The notes under the pieces: model-generated
Databases searched by the model: none
Seen by the model: the letters and a program-made list of their open reading frames with translations, nothing else
Told to the model about the DNA's origin: nothing
Assembly (NCBI GenBank): GCA_030697205.1
Contig: JAUYQP010000007.1
Span: forward strand, 1 to 64,000
Length of the DNA stretch: 64,000 bases
Direction of reading: 5' to 3'
Source of the DNA: Mycobacteriales bacterium
GTDB lineage: Bacteria; Actinomycetota; Actinomycetes; Mycobacteriales; SCTD01
Shown here: piece by piece, positions 34,818 through 43,604 of the stretch
How positions within the stretch are numbered: position 1 is the first letter of the stretch
Layout: every line of letters begins with the position of its first letter
Program-made: the position numbers and the translations under genes

Positions 34818-35030
34818 ATGACGACGACCACCGTCGACACCCAGAGCACCCTCACCTCACCGGTCGGCGCCGCCCGCAGCCGGTTCGCCGGCACCACCCG
34901 CAGCGCCTGGTCGACCTTCACCGCCGAGCGCCGCGCGACCCGCGCCTTCCGGGCCCAGGAGCGCGCCTTCGGCAACCTCTGTGGGACCGAGCGCAGCGAC
35001 GTGCTCGCCGTCGCCCGTCGCAGCGCCTGA
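34818..35030 (+). CDS. Small basic hypothetical protein
   Basis: A 70-residue protein, Thr-rich at the N-terminus (MTTTTVDTQSTLTSPVG) and rich in Arg and Ala in the middle (AERRATRAFRAQERAF), consistent with one amphipathic helix. No family is recognised. An AGGAG ribosome site stands 7-8 bases before the ATG. The 134-base gap upstream is less GC-rich than its surroundings and holds an imperfect palindrome (34772-34791, TTGATGCATCCAGTGCACAA), so this gene probably has its own regulated promoter. Confidence 0.65.
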   Translation: MTTTTVDTQSTLTSPVGAARSRFAGTTRSAWSTFTAERRATRAFRAQERAFGNLCGTERSDVLAVARRSA

Positions 35031-35125
35031 CGGCCCTGCCGCGCCTGATCGGCCATCCGCCCGGCCAGAGGTCCTGACCGGGCGCGGGCTCGTCGCCGCT
35101 ACCCGGCCTCACTAGGCTGGCCGAC

Positions 35126-35896
35126 GTGACAGCCACGGTGCGGGAGACAGCGCCGCGCCTCCCCGTCACGACCCTGGTGCCACTGCTGCTCGCCGCGGCG
35201 ACCGTGCTCCTGCAGGTCGCCTACCCGCTCGTCGACGGGCACCCCCGCGACGTCCTCACGGTCGTCACCGTCGTCGTGTTCTTCGCCGCGTCGGCCACGC
35301 ACGCCGCGGTGACCCGTGGCGCCGGCTGGGCCGCGCTCATGGTCCCCGTGACCGCCGGCGGGGGCCTGCTCGCCGAGTCGGTCGGCACCCGCACCGGGCT
35401 GCCCTTCGGCGACTACTCCTACGCCGACACGCTCGGCTGGCAGCTGCTCGGCGTACCCGTCGTCATCCCCCTCGCCTGGTCGATGATGGCCTACCCGTGC
35501 CTGCTCGCCGGTCAGGCGCTCACCCGCTCGCCGTGGCTGGCCGCGCTCGTCAGCGGCGCCATGCTCGCGGGCTGGGACCTCTTCCTCGACCCGCAGATGG
35601 TCGAGGCGGGCCACTGGTCCTGGGCCGACCCCACCCCCGCTCTGCCCGGGGTGCCCGGCATCCCGGTCAGCAACTTCGCCGGCTGGCTCGTCGTCGCGGT
35701 CGTCCTCATGGCCGCCCTGCAGCTGCTCCCCCGCCGGGCTGCCGACGACCGCGCGCCGACCCTGCTGCTCGCCTGGACCTACCTGTCGTCGGTGCTCGCC
35801 AACGCGGTCTTCTTCGGGCGGCCCGGCGTCGCGCTGGTCGGCGGCATCGGCATGGGCGTCACGGTCGTGCCCTGGCTGCGCAGGCTCACCCGGTGA
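35126..35896 (+). CDS. cruF: Carotenoid 1',2'-hydratase (CruF family)
   Basis: A 256-residue integral membrane protein with about seven hydrophobic segments. It shows the carotenoid-biosynthesis (DUF422) pattern: GTRTGLPFGDYSYAD, WDLFLDPQMVEAGHWSW and VSNFAGW. CruF-type enzymes add water to the psi end of a carotenoid to make a 1'-hydroxy group; halophile and Deinococcus homologues act on C40 or C50 carotenoids. TAGGCT (35113-35118) stands 7 bases before the GTG with no ribosome site, so the start looks leaderless. Its stop overlaps the glycosyltransferase start (GTGA), pairing hydroxylation with glycosylation. Confidence 0.88.
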   Translation: MTATVRETAPRLPVTTLVPLLLAAATVLLQVAYPLVDGHPRDVLTVVTVVVFFAASATHAAVTRGAGWAALMVPVTAGGGLLAESVGTRTGLPFGDYSYADTLGWQLLGVPVVIPLAWSMMAYPCLLAGQALTRSPWLAALVSGAMLAGWDLFLDPQMVEAGHWSWADPTPALPGVPGIPVSNFAGWLVVAVVLMAALQLLPRRAADDRAPTLLLAWTYLSSVLANAVFFGRPGVALVGGIGMGVTVVPWLRRLTR

Positions 35897-36939
35897 GGGC
35901 GGTCGCTCTCGCCGTCGCCGCCCTGACCGCCCACACGGTCGTCAACGCGCGACTGCTGCGGGTGCCCGTGGCACGGCCCCACCACCACCGGGTGTCCGTC
36001 CTGCTGCCCCTGCGCGACGAGGCCCACCGCGTGGAGCCGTGCCTGCGCGCCCTGCTGCGCCAGGACCTCCACGAGCTGCTCGTGCTCGACGACGGGTCCA
36101 CCGACGGCACCTCCGACGTGGTGCGCCGGGCCTGCGGCGACGACCCACGGGTGCGGCTGCTCACCGGAGGAGACGTGCCACCCGGGTGGCACGGCAAGCC
36201 CCACGCGTGCCACCAGCTGGCACAGGCTGCCACCGGCGACGTCCTCGTCTTCGTCGACGCCGACGTCGTGCTCGCCGACGACGCCGTCACGGCCACCGTC
36301 GCCTGCCTCGACGAGTCAGGTCTCGACTTGGTCAGCCCCTACCCGCGTCAGGACTCCCCCGGCGCGACCAGGCTCGTGCAGCCGCTGCTGCAGTGGTCGT
36401 GGCTCACCTTCCTGCCGCTGCGGCTCGCCGAGCGGAGCCCCCGCCCGTCGCTGTCGGCCGCCAACGGCCAGCTGCTCGCGGTCCGGCGTGACGCCTACGA
36501 CCGGGCCGGCGGCCACGCCGCGGTGCGCGCCGCGGTCGTCGAGGACGTCGAGCTGCTGCGCGCGGTCAAGCGCAGCGGTGGCACGGGTGGGGTCGTCGAT
36601 GGCACCGCCCTCGCCACCTGCCGGATGTACGACGACCTCGGCGCCCTCGTCGACGGCTACTCCAAGTCGCTCCACACCGTGCCGCCGGCGACCACCGCGA
36701 TGCTCGCGGTGCTCTACGTCGCGCCCGCCATCGCCGCCCTGCGCGGGTCGCGGGCGGGGCAGATCGCCTACGCCGCCGGTGTCGCGGGCAGGGTCGTCGC
36801 GGCTCGTCGTACCGGCTCTCGCTCCTGGCCCGACGCGGCTCTGCACCCGGTGTCGGTGGCTGCCCTGGCCGCCCTGACGGTGCGGTCGCACGTGCTGCAC
36901 CGCCGCGGCTCCCTGACCTGGAAGGGACGGGCGCTGTGA
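35893..36939 (+). CDS. cruG: Carotenoid glycosyltransferase (CruG family, GT2)
   Basis: A 348-residue family-2 glycosyltransferase. An N-terminal hydrophobic anchor is followed by VSVLLPLRDEAH, LDDGSTDGT and VFVDADV (the DxD-type metal site); VEDVELLRAVKRSGG supplies the catalytic base region. Two further membrane segments lie near the C-terminus. CruG adds a sugar to the 1'- or 2'-hydroxyl of carotenoids. The GTG overlaps the CruF stop and its own stop overlaps the next desaturase (GTGA both times). Longer in-frame sequence upstream lies inside CruF and is not used. Confidence 0.87.
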   Translation: MRAVALAVAALTAHTVVNARLLRVPVARPHHHRVSVLLPLRDEAHRVEPCLRALLRQDLHELLVLDDGSTDGTSDVVRRACGDDPRVRLLTGGDVPPGWHGKPHACHQLAQAATGDVLVFVDADVVLADDAVTATVACLDESGLDLVSPYPRQDSPGATRLVQPLLQWSWLTFLPLRLAERSPRPSLSAANGQLLAVRRDAYDRAGGHAAVRAAVVEDVELLRAVKRSGGTGGVVDGTALATCRMYDDLGALVDGYSKSLHTVPPATTAMLAVLYVAPAIAALRGSRAGQIAYAAGVAGRVVAARRTGSRSWPDAALHPVSVAALAALTVRSHVLHRRGSLTWKGRAL

Positions 36940-38420
36940 GTCGCGTCGTCGTGATCGGGGCCGGTGTCGGCGGCCTCGCCGCAGCCGCGCGCCTCGCGAC
37001 GCTCGGGCACGACGTCGTCGTGTGCGAGGCGGCCGACACCGTTGGCGGCAAGCTCGGGCTGGTCGAGCACGAGACCCCGGCAGGCACGTTCCGCTTCGAC
37101 ACCGGTCCGTCGCTCGTGACGATGCCGTCGGTCTTCCACGACCTGTTCTCCGCGACCGGCGGTTGGCCCGACGACCTCGAGCTGACGCCCCTCGACCCGA
37201 TCGCGCGCTACCGCTTCGCCGACGGAGCCAGCTTCGACGCGAGCAACGACCTCGACGTCCACTGCGCCCGCCTCGACGAGGCCTTGGGCGCAGGCGCCGG
37301 GGACGACTGGCGGGCCTTCACGGCCCGCGCCCGGCAGGTCTGGGACGCGAGCCGGGAGCCCTTCCTGGAGCGGGCCCTCGGCGGCGCGCCGCAGCTCGCG
37401 AAGCTCGCCATCACCCAGCCCCGCGACATCGCCGCGATCGCCCCCGGCCGGTCGCTGCGGGCCCTCGGACGCCGCTACCTACGCGACCCACGGCTGCGGA
37501 TGGTGCTCGACCGCTACGCCACCTACACCGGCTCCGACCCGCGCCGCGCGCCCGCCGCCCTCGCGGCCGTCCCCTTCGTCGAGCAGGCCTTCGGCGGTTG
37601 GTACGTCACCGGCGGCCTGCGGCGCCTCGGCGACGCCGTCCACGAGCGCGCCCTCGAGCGCGGTGCCACTGTCCTGCTCGGCAGTCGCGTCACGCGCATC
37701 ACCACCAGCGGTGGCCGGGCCGACGGTGTCGACCTCGCCGGAGGTGGCCACCTGCCGGCCGACGTCGTGGTGGCCAACGCCGACGCCGCCCACGTCTACG
37801 GACAGCTCGTCGACTGCCCCGCCGCCTCGCGCCGGCTCGCCCGAGCGACGCCGTCGCTGTCAGGCTTCGTGCTGCTGCTCGCCGTCGAGGGCCGCACCCC
37901 CGGGCTCGCCCACCACAACGTGCTGTTCCCCTCGGACTACGACGCGGAGTTCGACGCCGTCTTCGGGCCGCGCGCTCGTCCGGTCGCCGACCCCACGCTC
38001 TACATCAGCGCACCCGACGACCCCGCTGTCGCCCCGCCCGGCCACGAGGCGTGGTTCGTCCTCGTCAACGCCGCCCGCCACGGCACCGGCGCCGGCGCGC
38101 TCGACTGGTCGCCCGCGGTGTCCGCCGACTACGCCGCGCACCTGATGGACCGCCTCGCCGCCCGCGGCCTCGACGTGCGCGACCGGCTGCTGTGGTCGTC
38201 GCACCTCTCGCCCGCCGACCTCGAGGCCCGCACCGGCGCGGTCGGTGGCGCCATCTACGGCACCTCGAGCAACGGCCCGTCCGCCGCCTTCTTCCGCCCT
38301 GCCAACCGCTCCCCCGTGCAGGGGCTCTTCCTCGTCGGCGGCTCGTCGCACCCCGGCGGTGGCCTGCCGCTCGTCACCCTGTCCGCCAAGGTCGTCGCCA
38401 GCCTCATCGGACCGGCGTGA
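36936..38420 (+). CDS. crtD: Carotenoid 3,4-desaturase-like (CrtD) phytoene desaturase family protein
   Basis: A 494-residue flavoprotein of the CrtI family. VVVIGAGVGGLAAAARLA (residues about 4-21), RFDTGPSLVTMP and GLFLVGGSSHPGGGLPLV are the FAD and substrate-site motifs. A second desaturase (crtI, with the phytoene pattern) is at 46717, so this one most likely adds the 3',4' double bond next to the 1'-hydroxy group made by CruF, as CrtD does. It could instead be a CrtI paralogue with a different number of desaturations. It is coupled to cruG upstream and to a small membrane protein downstream by GTGA overlaps. Confidence 0.78.
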   Translation: MSRVVVIGAGVGGLAAAARLATLGHDVVVCEAADTVGGKLGLVEHETPAGTFRFDTGPSLVTMPSVFHDLFSATGGWPDDLELTPLDPIARYRFADGASFDASNDLDVHCARLDEALGAGAGDDWRAFTARARQVWDASREPFLERALGGAPQLAKLAITQPRDIAAIAPGRSLRALGRRYLRDPRLRMVLDRYATYTGSDPRRAPAALAAVPFVEQAFGGWYVTGGLRRLGDAVHERALERGATVLLGSRVTRITTSGGRADGVDLAGGGHLPADVVVANADAAHVYGQLVDCPAASRRLARATPSLSGFVLLLAVEGRTPGLAHHNVLFPSDYDAEFDAVFGPRARPVADPTLYISAPDDPAVAPPGHEAWFVLVNAARHGTGAGALDWSPAVSADYAAHLMDRLAARGLDVRDRLLWSSHLSPADLEARTGAVGGAIYGTSSNGPSAAFFRPANRSPVQGLFLVGGSSHPGGGLPLVTLSAKVVASLIGPA

Positions 38421-38791
38421 CGCGGCTCGAGCGGCTCGCCCTGCTCGCCGTCCTGGGCCTGCTGCTGGCCGCTCTGGTGGTGCTGGCTCCCGTGGCCGGT
38501 GGTCTTGGCGGTACGACAGGTGCCGTGCTCGGCGTGCTCGTGGCCCTCCGGCTGACCGGGCTGTCCCGCCGAATGGACGCCGTCATCGGGTCCGGCGACG
38601 TCCGCTCCGGCTTCCGGGCGCGCACGGTGCTGTGGCGCGTGTGCGTGCAGGTGTCCCTGCTCGGTGCAGTGTTCCTCGGTGTCGGCCTGCTGCCCTTCGT
38701 CGGGGACGAGCTGTTCGCCGGAGCCGGAGCGCTCGTCACCGCCCTCCCTGCCGTGGTGACCGCCGTCGGCCTGCGCCCGGGGCGCACCTGA
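38417..38791 (+). CDS. Small membrane protein of the carotenoid operon
   Basis: A 124-residue protein with about four hydrophobic segments (LLAVLGLLLAALVVLAPVAGG; GAVLGVLVALRLTG; VCVQVSLLGAVFLGVGLLPF; AGALVTALPAVVTAVG). No family is recognised. The GTG overlaps the CrtD-like stop as GTGA, so it belongs to the cruF-cruG-crtD operon and is the last gene. A role in anchoring or moving carotenoid glycosides in the membrane is possible but only inferred. Confidence 0.65.
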   Translation: MTRLERLALLAVLGLLLAALVVLAPVAGGLGGTTGAVLGVLVALRLTGLSRRMDAVIGSGDVRSGFRARTVLWRVCVQVSLLGAVFLGVGLLPFVGDELFAGAGALVTALPAVVTAVGLRPGRT

Positions 38792-38822
38792 GCCGAGGGT
38801 CTGCGCAGGTTCGCCGCTGAGG

Positions 38823-39251
38823 TCAGTCGCCCATCTGGAAGGGCTTGGGCGGCGACGACAGCTCGGCCCGCGGGCAGTCCGCGAGGGTGTAGCCGCCGTG
38901 GGCGAGGGCCTCGTCGCACAGCGCCGTCACGGTCCACCCGGCGCGCTCGCCGAAGGACGTGATGGTCGCGCGGTAGATCGTGATCGCGTAGCGGGTCGGC
39001 ACGCCGTAGGCGACCTGCAGGCTCCCGATCAGCAGCGCGTCACCGGGCTCCTCGGAGGTGCTCCAGGGCCGGTCGTAGCGGCGCCACAGCGACGGGTTGG
39101 CGTCCCAGACACCGCCCCCGCGGACGTCCTGCAGCGCCAGCTCGACGAGCACGGCGCGCGCCGCGCTCTCGGGCAGCACCGCGGAGGGACGGATGACCTC
39201 CGTGGAGGCCACGTCCTCGTAGACCTCCGCCAGCATCTCCATCGGGTCCAT
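38823..39251 (-). CDS. Conserved hypothetical protein
   Basis: A 142-residue protein starting MDPMEMLAEVYEDVAST, with a mixed alpha/beta composition and a core RPWSTSEEPGDALLIGSLQVAYG. No motif or family is recognised. It follows dusB on the same strand by 42 bases and may be co-transcribed with it. It converges with the carotenoid operon, whose stop is 31 bases away, and no strong terminator hairpin separates them. Confidence 0.68.
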   Translation of the reverse strand: MDPMEMLAEVYEDVASTEVIRPSAVLPESAARAVLVELALQDVRGGGVWDANPSLWRRYDRPWSTSEEPGDALLIGSLQVAYGVPTRYAITIYRATITSFGERAGWTVTALCDEALAHGGYTLADCPRAELSSPPKPFQMGD

Positions 39252-39293
39252 GCGGGCACCATCGGCACGCCAGGACCGTGAACTGGAGGTCCG

Positions 39294-40406
39294 TCACCCA
39301 CCCGTGACGAAGAGCTCGTCGGGGGGCAGCAGGCTGCTGCGGCTCTCCCGCCAGCCCTCCGGCAGGGTGACCTGCTTGGGCCCAGACAGGTGGCCGCGCG
39401 GCAGCCGCTCGTGCCCGGGCGGCAGCACAGCGGTCGGGTCGAGCAGCGACAGCAGGTCATCGAGCTCCGCGAGGCTGCTCACCATCCCGAGCCGGCGCCG
39501 CATCTCGCCGCCGGCGGGGTAGCCGGTGAGGTACCAGCCGACGTGCTTGCGGAAGTCGCGCAGCGCCCAGCCCTCCTCTCCCGCGAAGGCCTCCACGAGC
39601 AGGCGGGCGTGACGGCGCATCACGTCGGCGACCTCGCCGAGGGACGGCTGCGGGAGCACCGGCCGGCCGGCGAAGACGTCGGCGAGCTCGCGGAACAGCC
39701 ACGGCTTGCCCAGGCAGCCACGCCCGACGACGACCCCGTCGGCCCCGGTCTGGGCGAGCATCTCGAGCGCGTCACGGCCGTCCCACACGTCGCCGTTGCC
39801 GAGGACCGGGATCGAGGTGACGTGCTGCTTCAGGGTCGTGATCGCCGACCAGTCGGCCCGGCCGGAGTAGAGCTGCTCGGCGGTGCGGGCGTGCAGCGCG
39901 ATGGCGGCGGCGCCCTCGTCCTCGGCGGCTCGGCCGGTGTCGAGGTAGGTCAGCGTGTCGTCGTCGACGCCCATCCGCGTCTTCACCGTCACCGGCACGT
40001 CGCCGGCGGCGGCCACGGCCGAGCGCACGATCGCCGCGACGAGCCGGGTGTGCACAGGCAGGGCCGCTCCCCCGCCTCGCCGCATCACCTTCGGCGAGGG
40101 GCAGCCCATGTTGAGGTCGACGTGCTGCACCCCGTCGTCGACGACCATCCGCACGGCCTCGCCGACCGTCGTGGGGTTGACGGCGTAGAGCTGGAGGCTG
40201 CGCACCGGCTCGTCGTCGGCGAACGACGCGCGCATCTTGGTGCGCTCGTTGCCCTCTACGACGGCGCGCGCCGACACCATCTCGGAGACGTAGAGCCCGG
40301 CGCCGTAGGAGCGGCAGAGCCGGCGGAAGGCCGCGTTGGTCACGCCGGCCATCGGTGCGAGGACGACGGGCGGGTCGACCGTGATCGGCCCGATGCTCAG
40401 ACCCAC
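39294..40406 (-). CDS. dusB: tRNA-dihydrouridine synthase
   Basis: A 370-residue FMN-dependent TIM barrel. [14 protein letters not shown] near residue 13, [19 protein letters not shown] with the catalytic Cys, [18 protein letters not shown] and [15 protein letters not shown] are the Dus motifs. The C-terminal helical domain binds tRNA. It reduces specific uridines in tRNA to dihydrouridine with NADPH. It starts with GTG, ten bases inside the end of the Maf gene, so the two are coupled. Confidence 0.94.
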   Translation of the reverse strand: MGLSIGPITVDPPVVLAPMAGVTNAAFRRLCRSYGAGLYVSEMVSARAVVEGNERTKMRASFADDEPVRSLQLYAVNPTTVGEAVRMVVDDGVQHVDLNMGCPSPKVMRRGGGAALPVHTRLVAAIVRSAVAAAGDVPVTVKTRMGVDDDTLTYLDTGRAAEDEGAAAIALHARTAEQLYSGRADWSAITTLKQHVTSIPVLGNGDVWDGRDALEMLAQTGADGVVVGRGCLGKPWLFRELADVFAGRPVLPQPSLGEVADVMRRHARLLVEAFAGEEGWALRDFRKHVGWYLTGYPAGGEMRRRLGMVSSLAELDDLLSLLDPTAVLPPGHERLPRGHLSGPKQVTLPEGWRESRSSLLPPDELFVTGG

Positions 40407-40984
40407 AGCGAGGTCACCTCGACCCCGAGCTCGGCGAGCAGCGTGCGCAGCAGCGGCAGCGACAGGCCGATGACGTTGCCGTGGTCGCCGTCGATCCCGT
40501 CGACGAAGGGCGCGGAGCGGCCGTCGAGGGTGAAGGCGCCCGCGACGTGCAGGGGCTCGCCGGTCGCGACGTAGGCCTCGACCTCGGAGTCCGAGGGCGT
40601 GCCGAAGCGGACAACGGTCTCGGCGACCGCGCTCGCAGTGCGCCCGTCGGCGACCACGCTGTGGCCCGTCGCGAGCACGCCGGTGCGGCCGCGCATCCGC
40701 TGCCAGCGGGCCACCGCGTCGGCCGCGTCACGGGGCTTGCCGAGCACGTCGCCGTCGAGGACCAGCATCGAGTCACAGCCGACGACGACGGCGTCGGGGC
40801 GCAGGGACGCCACGGCCGCTGCCTTGCGGACCGCGAGCTCGAGGACCAGCTCGAGCGGCGCCAGCCCGGTGACCGCGTCCTCGTCGACACCGCTGACGAC
40901 GACCGACGGGTCGAAACCGGCGGAGCGCAGCAGCCCGAGGCGCGCGGGCGACGCGGAAGCGAGGACGAGGTCGGGCACGAGCAC
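40397..40984 (-). CDS. maf: Maf-type nucleoside triphosphate pyrophosphatase
   Basis: A 195-residue Maf protein. [15 protein letters not shown] near residue 7 is the nucleotide-binding loop, VSGVDEDAV follows, [20 protein letters not shown] is the catalytic stretch and [16 protein letters not shown] the C-terminal motif. Maf enzymes hydrolyse dTTP, UTP or modified pyrimidine triphosphates and are linked to septum formation. The gene overlaps dusB by ten bases and probably starts the transcript. Confidence 0.92.
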   Translation of the reverse strand: MLVPDLVLASASPARLGLLRSAGFDPSVVVSGVDEDAVTGLAPLELVLELAVRKAAAVASLRPDAVVVGCDSMLVLDGDVLGKPRDAADAVARWQRMRGRTGVLATGHSVVADGRTASAVAETVVRFGTPSDSEVEAYVATGEPLHVAGAFTLDGRSAPFVDGIDGDHGNVIGLSLPLLRTLLAELGVEVTSLWV

Positions 40985-41036
40985 CCAGGCTACCGGCGCG
41001 CAGGACCCGGCAGAGCCAGGAGTACGCCGGGGCGCG

Positions 41037-41816
41037 TCAGCCGCCGGGCGCGTCGGTCGGCAGGCCGACCAGCTGCCGGCGGATCGCGATCGTCAGCTGC
41101 ACGATCGAGATCACCGTCATCGCGAGCAGGATCGACGGGCCGACGACCGGGAGCACGTCGGACAGCCCGAGGAAGACGCCGCTGAAGTGGATCGACGGCG
41201 ACAGCAGGATGACCCGCGTGGGCCGCTCCGCCATGGTGATGCGCCCGACCTCGTCACCGCCGACGTTGCCGGCGCGGGCCCGGAGGTACTCCATGAAGAA
41301 GAACGAGAAGCCGAGAGCGACCGCGAGCTCGGGCGGTGTGCCGACGGCGACGACGCAGAGCAGGTAGATGCAGTCGTTGACGCGGTCCACAGCGCTGTCG
41401 AGGACGTAGCCCCACTTCGTGGTGCGCTCCTCGAGGACGGCGACGCAGCCGTCGAGGGTGTCGAACAGCCCGCTCGCGACCATGGTCCAGCCGGCCGCGA
41501 TCCACCACCGTCCACCGACCTCCGACAGCACCAGCACCGCGCCGGCCAGCCAGATCGAGCTGATCGTCACGACGTCGGGCTGCACGCCGCGTCGGGCCAG
41601 TGGCCTGGCGATCGCGTAGACCATCGTCAGCCACCCGCGCAGCCAGTCGCTGCCGGTGCGCGGGTCGTAGCCGCCGTGCAGCTCCTGCCAGCGGTCGAAG
41701 TAGCCGTCGCGCGACGGGATCTCGTGCTCGGGCCGGCGCGCGGTCACGAGCGCCAGGACGACGAGCGCGACCCCGAAGACGGCGAGCGCGAGCAGGTAGG
41801 CCTCGGAGCGGGTCAC
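41037..41816 (-). CDS. CDP-alcohol phosphatidyltransferase family membrane protein
   Basis: A 259-residue membrane protein with about six hydrophobic segments. The active site is [20 protein letters not shown] followed by LDSAVD, which fits the family motif D-x2-D-G-x2-A-R-x8-G-x3-D-x3-D except that the usual Arg is Val. These enzymes join an alcohol to a CDP-activated lipid. The changed Arg leaves the alcohol substrate open; inositol phosphate and glycerol phosphate enzymes usually keep it. Its GTG overlaps the SRPBCC gene stop (GTGA). Confidence 0.82.
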   Translation of the reverse strand: MTRSEAYLLALAVFGVALVVLALVTARRPEHEIPSRDGYFDRWQELHGGYDPRTGSDWLRGWLTMVYAIARPLARRGVQPDVVTISSIWLAGAVLVLSEVGGRWWIAAGWTMVASGLFDTLDGCVAVLEERTTKWGYVLDSAVDRVNDCIYLLCVVAVGTPPELAVALGFSFFFMEYLRARAGNVGGDEVGRITMAERPTRVILLSPSIHFSGVFLGLSDVLPVVGPSILLAMTVISIVQLTIAIRRQLVGLPTDAPGG

Positions 41817-42256
41817 GCCGACAACCTGCCCTGCTGGTCAGCGGCCGCGCGGTCGCACCGTGACGCGAGCAGCCGGGTGGTGAGCGCGCTCAGGGCCCAG
41901 ACCGGCAGTGCGGCAGGACGCGCGAGCAGCCCGTCGGTGACGACCCGGACCGACAGCGTGCAGCCGCCACGCAGGCGCGGCACGACCTCGGTCGTGACCT
42001 CGTGGGCCATGCCCGGGAAGGACGCGACGCGCAGGACGAGCCGACGGGTGGGGAGGGCCTCGACGACGTCGACGGGCACGGCGACGGGCAGCCCGCGCAC
42101 GACGGCCATCAGGTGCTGACCGGTGCGAGCCTCCCCCGTCGCACCGCGCACCCGGCGCAGTGCGACGTCGAACTCGGGCCAGCGCTGCGGGCGCCCGAGG
42201 ACGGACCACACCTGCTCGGGCGACGCTCGGGTGCCGACCCGATGGGACAGCCTCAT
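41813..42256 (-). CDS. SRPBCC (START-like) lipid-binding domain protein
   Basis: A 147-residue protein starting MRLSHRVGTRASPEQVWSVL, the START/SRPBCC opening, followed by RWPEFDVALRRVRG and a C-terminal long helix. The fold is a cavity that binds hydrophobic ligands; no catalytic residues can be named. It lies between a receiver protein (ATGA overlap) and the CDP-alcohol transferase (GTGA overlap), so the three are one coupled unit. A lipid-related role would fit its downstream partner. Confidence 0.8.
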   Translation of the reverse strand: MRLSHRVGTRASPEQVWSVLGRPQRWPEFDVALRRVRGATGEARTGQHLMAVVRGLPVAVPVDVVEALPTRRLVLRVASFPGMAHEVTTEVVPRLRGGCTLSVRVVTDGLLARPAALPVWALSALTTRLLASRCDRAAADQQGRLSA

Positions 42257-42636
42257 GACCCGCCCGATCCCCCGAACGCCGTCAGGAGCGCGGCGACGAG
42301 GTCCGAGAGCTGCTGGGGCTCGAAGGGCTTGGCCAGCACGGCCGAGGCCCCCAGCTCCCTCCCCCGCTGCACGTCGTCGGGCAGATCGCGCGCGGTCAGC
42401 AGGAGCACCGGGGTGCGGGCCAGCCGCACGTCCTGGCGAATGGCCTCGAGGACCTCCCAGCCGTTCTTGCCCGGCATCATCACGTCGAGGACGATCAGGT
42501 CCGGCTTGCTCGTCTCGAGCTTGTAGAGGGCGTCGTTGCCGTCGACGGCCTTCGTCACCTCGTGGCCGTCGAGCTCGAGGGTGGTCTGGACCAGCGACAG
42601 GATCGACGGGTCGTCGTCCACGGTCATCACGCGCAT
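42253..42636 (-). CDS. Single-domain response regulator (receiver protein)
   Basis: A 127-residue receiver domain without an output domain. VDDDPS near residue 6 holds the acidic pocket, DLIVLDVMMPGKNG the phosphorylated Asp near residue 49, LLTARD the Thr/Ser and AKPF the Lys. No histidine kinase is encoded nearby. ATG at 42636 was chosen because TACGGT, read on the minus strand (42649-42644), ends seven bases upstream, the pattern of a leaderless start; an in-frame GTG at 42645 would overlap the promoter. It heads the coupled unit with the SRPBCC and CDP-alcohol genes. Confidence 0.9.
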   Translation of the reverse strand: MRVMTVDDDPSILSLVQTTLELDGHEVTKAVDGNDALYKLETSKPDLIVLDVMMPGKNGWEVLEAIRQDVRLARTPVLLLTARDLPDDVQRGRELGASAVLAKPFEPQQLSDLVAALLTAFGGSGGS

Positions 42637-42669
42637 GTCGATCACCGTAGGCCGCGAGGACCGGTGACG

Positions 42670-43557
42670 TCAGGCGGGCGCGCCGAGCCCGAGCCGGGCG
42701 TAGATCTCGCGGGTCGCCGTGGAGCGGTTCAGCGTGATGAAGTGCAGTCCGGGTGCGCCCTCGGCGAGCAGCAGCTCGCACAGCTCGCCCGCGACCTCCA
42801 CGCCGATCTCGCGCACGGCAGCCGGGTCGTCCTCGACGGCGCGCAGCCTCTCGGCGAGGTCCGCGGGGAAGGCCTGGCCGGTGAGCTGGGTCATCCGCTC
42901 GATCTGGGCGACGTTGGTGACCGGCATGACGCCCGGGATGATCGGCACCTCGCACCCGGCCGCCGCGACGCGGTCGCGCAGCCGCAGGTAGTCCTCGGCG
43001 CGGAAGAACATCTGGGTGATGGCGTAGTCCGCGCCGGCCCGGCACTTGCGGACGAAGAACTCCACGTCGGTGACGAAGTCGGCCGACCGCGGGTGCTTCT
43101 CCGGGAAGGCCGCGACCCCGACCGAGAAGTCGCCGGACGCGCGCACCAGGGAGACGAGCTCCTCGGCGTACTCGAAGCCCTCCTCGTGCTTGACCCACTC
43201 GGCCTGCGGGTCACCGGGCGGGTCGCCACGCAGCGCCAGGACGTTGCTCACTCCGGCGGCCGCGAACTGCCCGATGATCCGCCGGAGCTCGGCCACCGAG
43301 TGGTCGACGGCAGTCAGGTGGGCCAGCGGGGTGAGGGTCGTGTCGGCGGCGATCCGCTCGGTCATCGCGACGGTGCGGTCGCGGGTCGAGCCACCCGCGC
43401 CGTAGGTGACGGACACGAAGTGCGGCTGCAGCGACTCCAGCTCGCGGATGGCCTGCCAGAGCTGCCGCTCGCCCTCGTCGGTCTTCGCGGGGAAGAACTC
43501 GAAGGAGAAGGTCCGCTCGCCGGTGGCGAGCAGGTCGGAGATCTTGCGGCTGGCCAT
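42670..43557 (-). CDS. metF: 5,10-methylenetetrahydrofolate reductase
   Basis: A 295-residue FAD-dependent TIM barrel. [18 protein letters not shown] near residue 17 is the family opening, [13 protein letters not shown] the FAD/folate region and DYAITQMFF the later strand. It makes 5-methyltetrahydrofolate for methionine synthesis. It is divergent from crtE with a 47-base gap, so two promoters are packed between them. In M. tuberculosis metF-like and idsA-like genes also stand side by side, which supports the placement. Confidence 0.94.
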   Translation of the reverse strand: MASRKISDLLATGERTFSFEFFPAKTDEGERQLWQAIRELESLQPHFVSVTYGAGGSTRDRTVAMTERIAADTTLTPLAHLTAVDHSVAELRRIIGQFAAAGVSNVLALRGDPPGDPQAEWVKHEEGFEYAEELVSLVRASGDFSVGVAAFPEKHPRSADFVTDVEFFVRKCRAGADYAITQMFFRAEDYLRLRDRVAAAGCEVPIIPGVMPVTNVAQIERMTQLTGQAFPADLAERLRAVEDDPAAVREIGVEVAGELCELLLAEGAPGLHFITLNRSTATREIYARLGLGAPA

Positions 43558-43604
43558 GCCTCACGGTAGCCCGCGCGCGCCCGACCGCCGTACGCTGCTC
43601 GGCC

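Noticed and set aside
32664-38420. Polyketide or RiPP cluster around the carotenoid genes
   Set aside because: No synthase, cyclodehydratase, lanthionine or lasso-type enzyme is present; the small genes fit no precursor peptide type.
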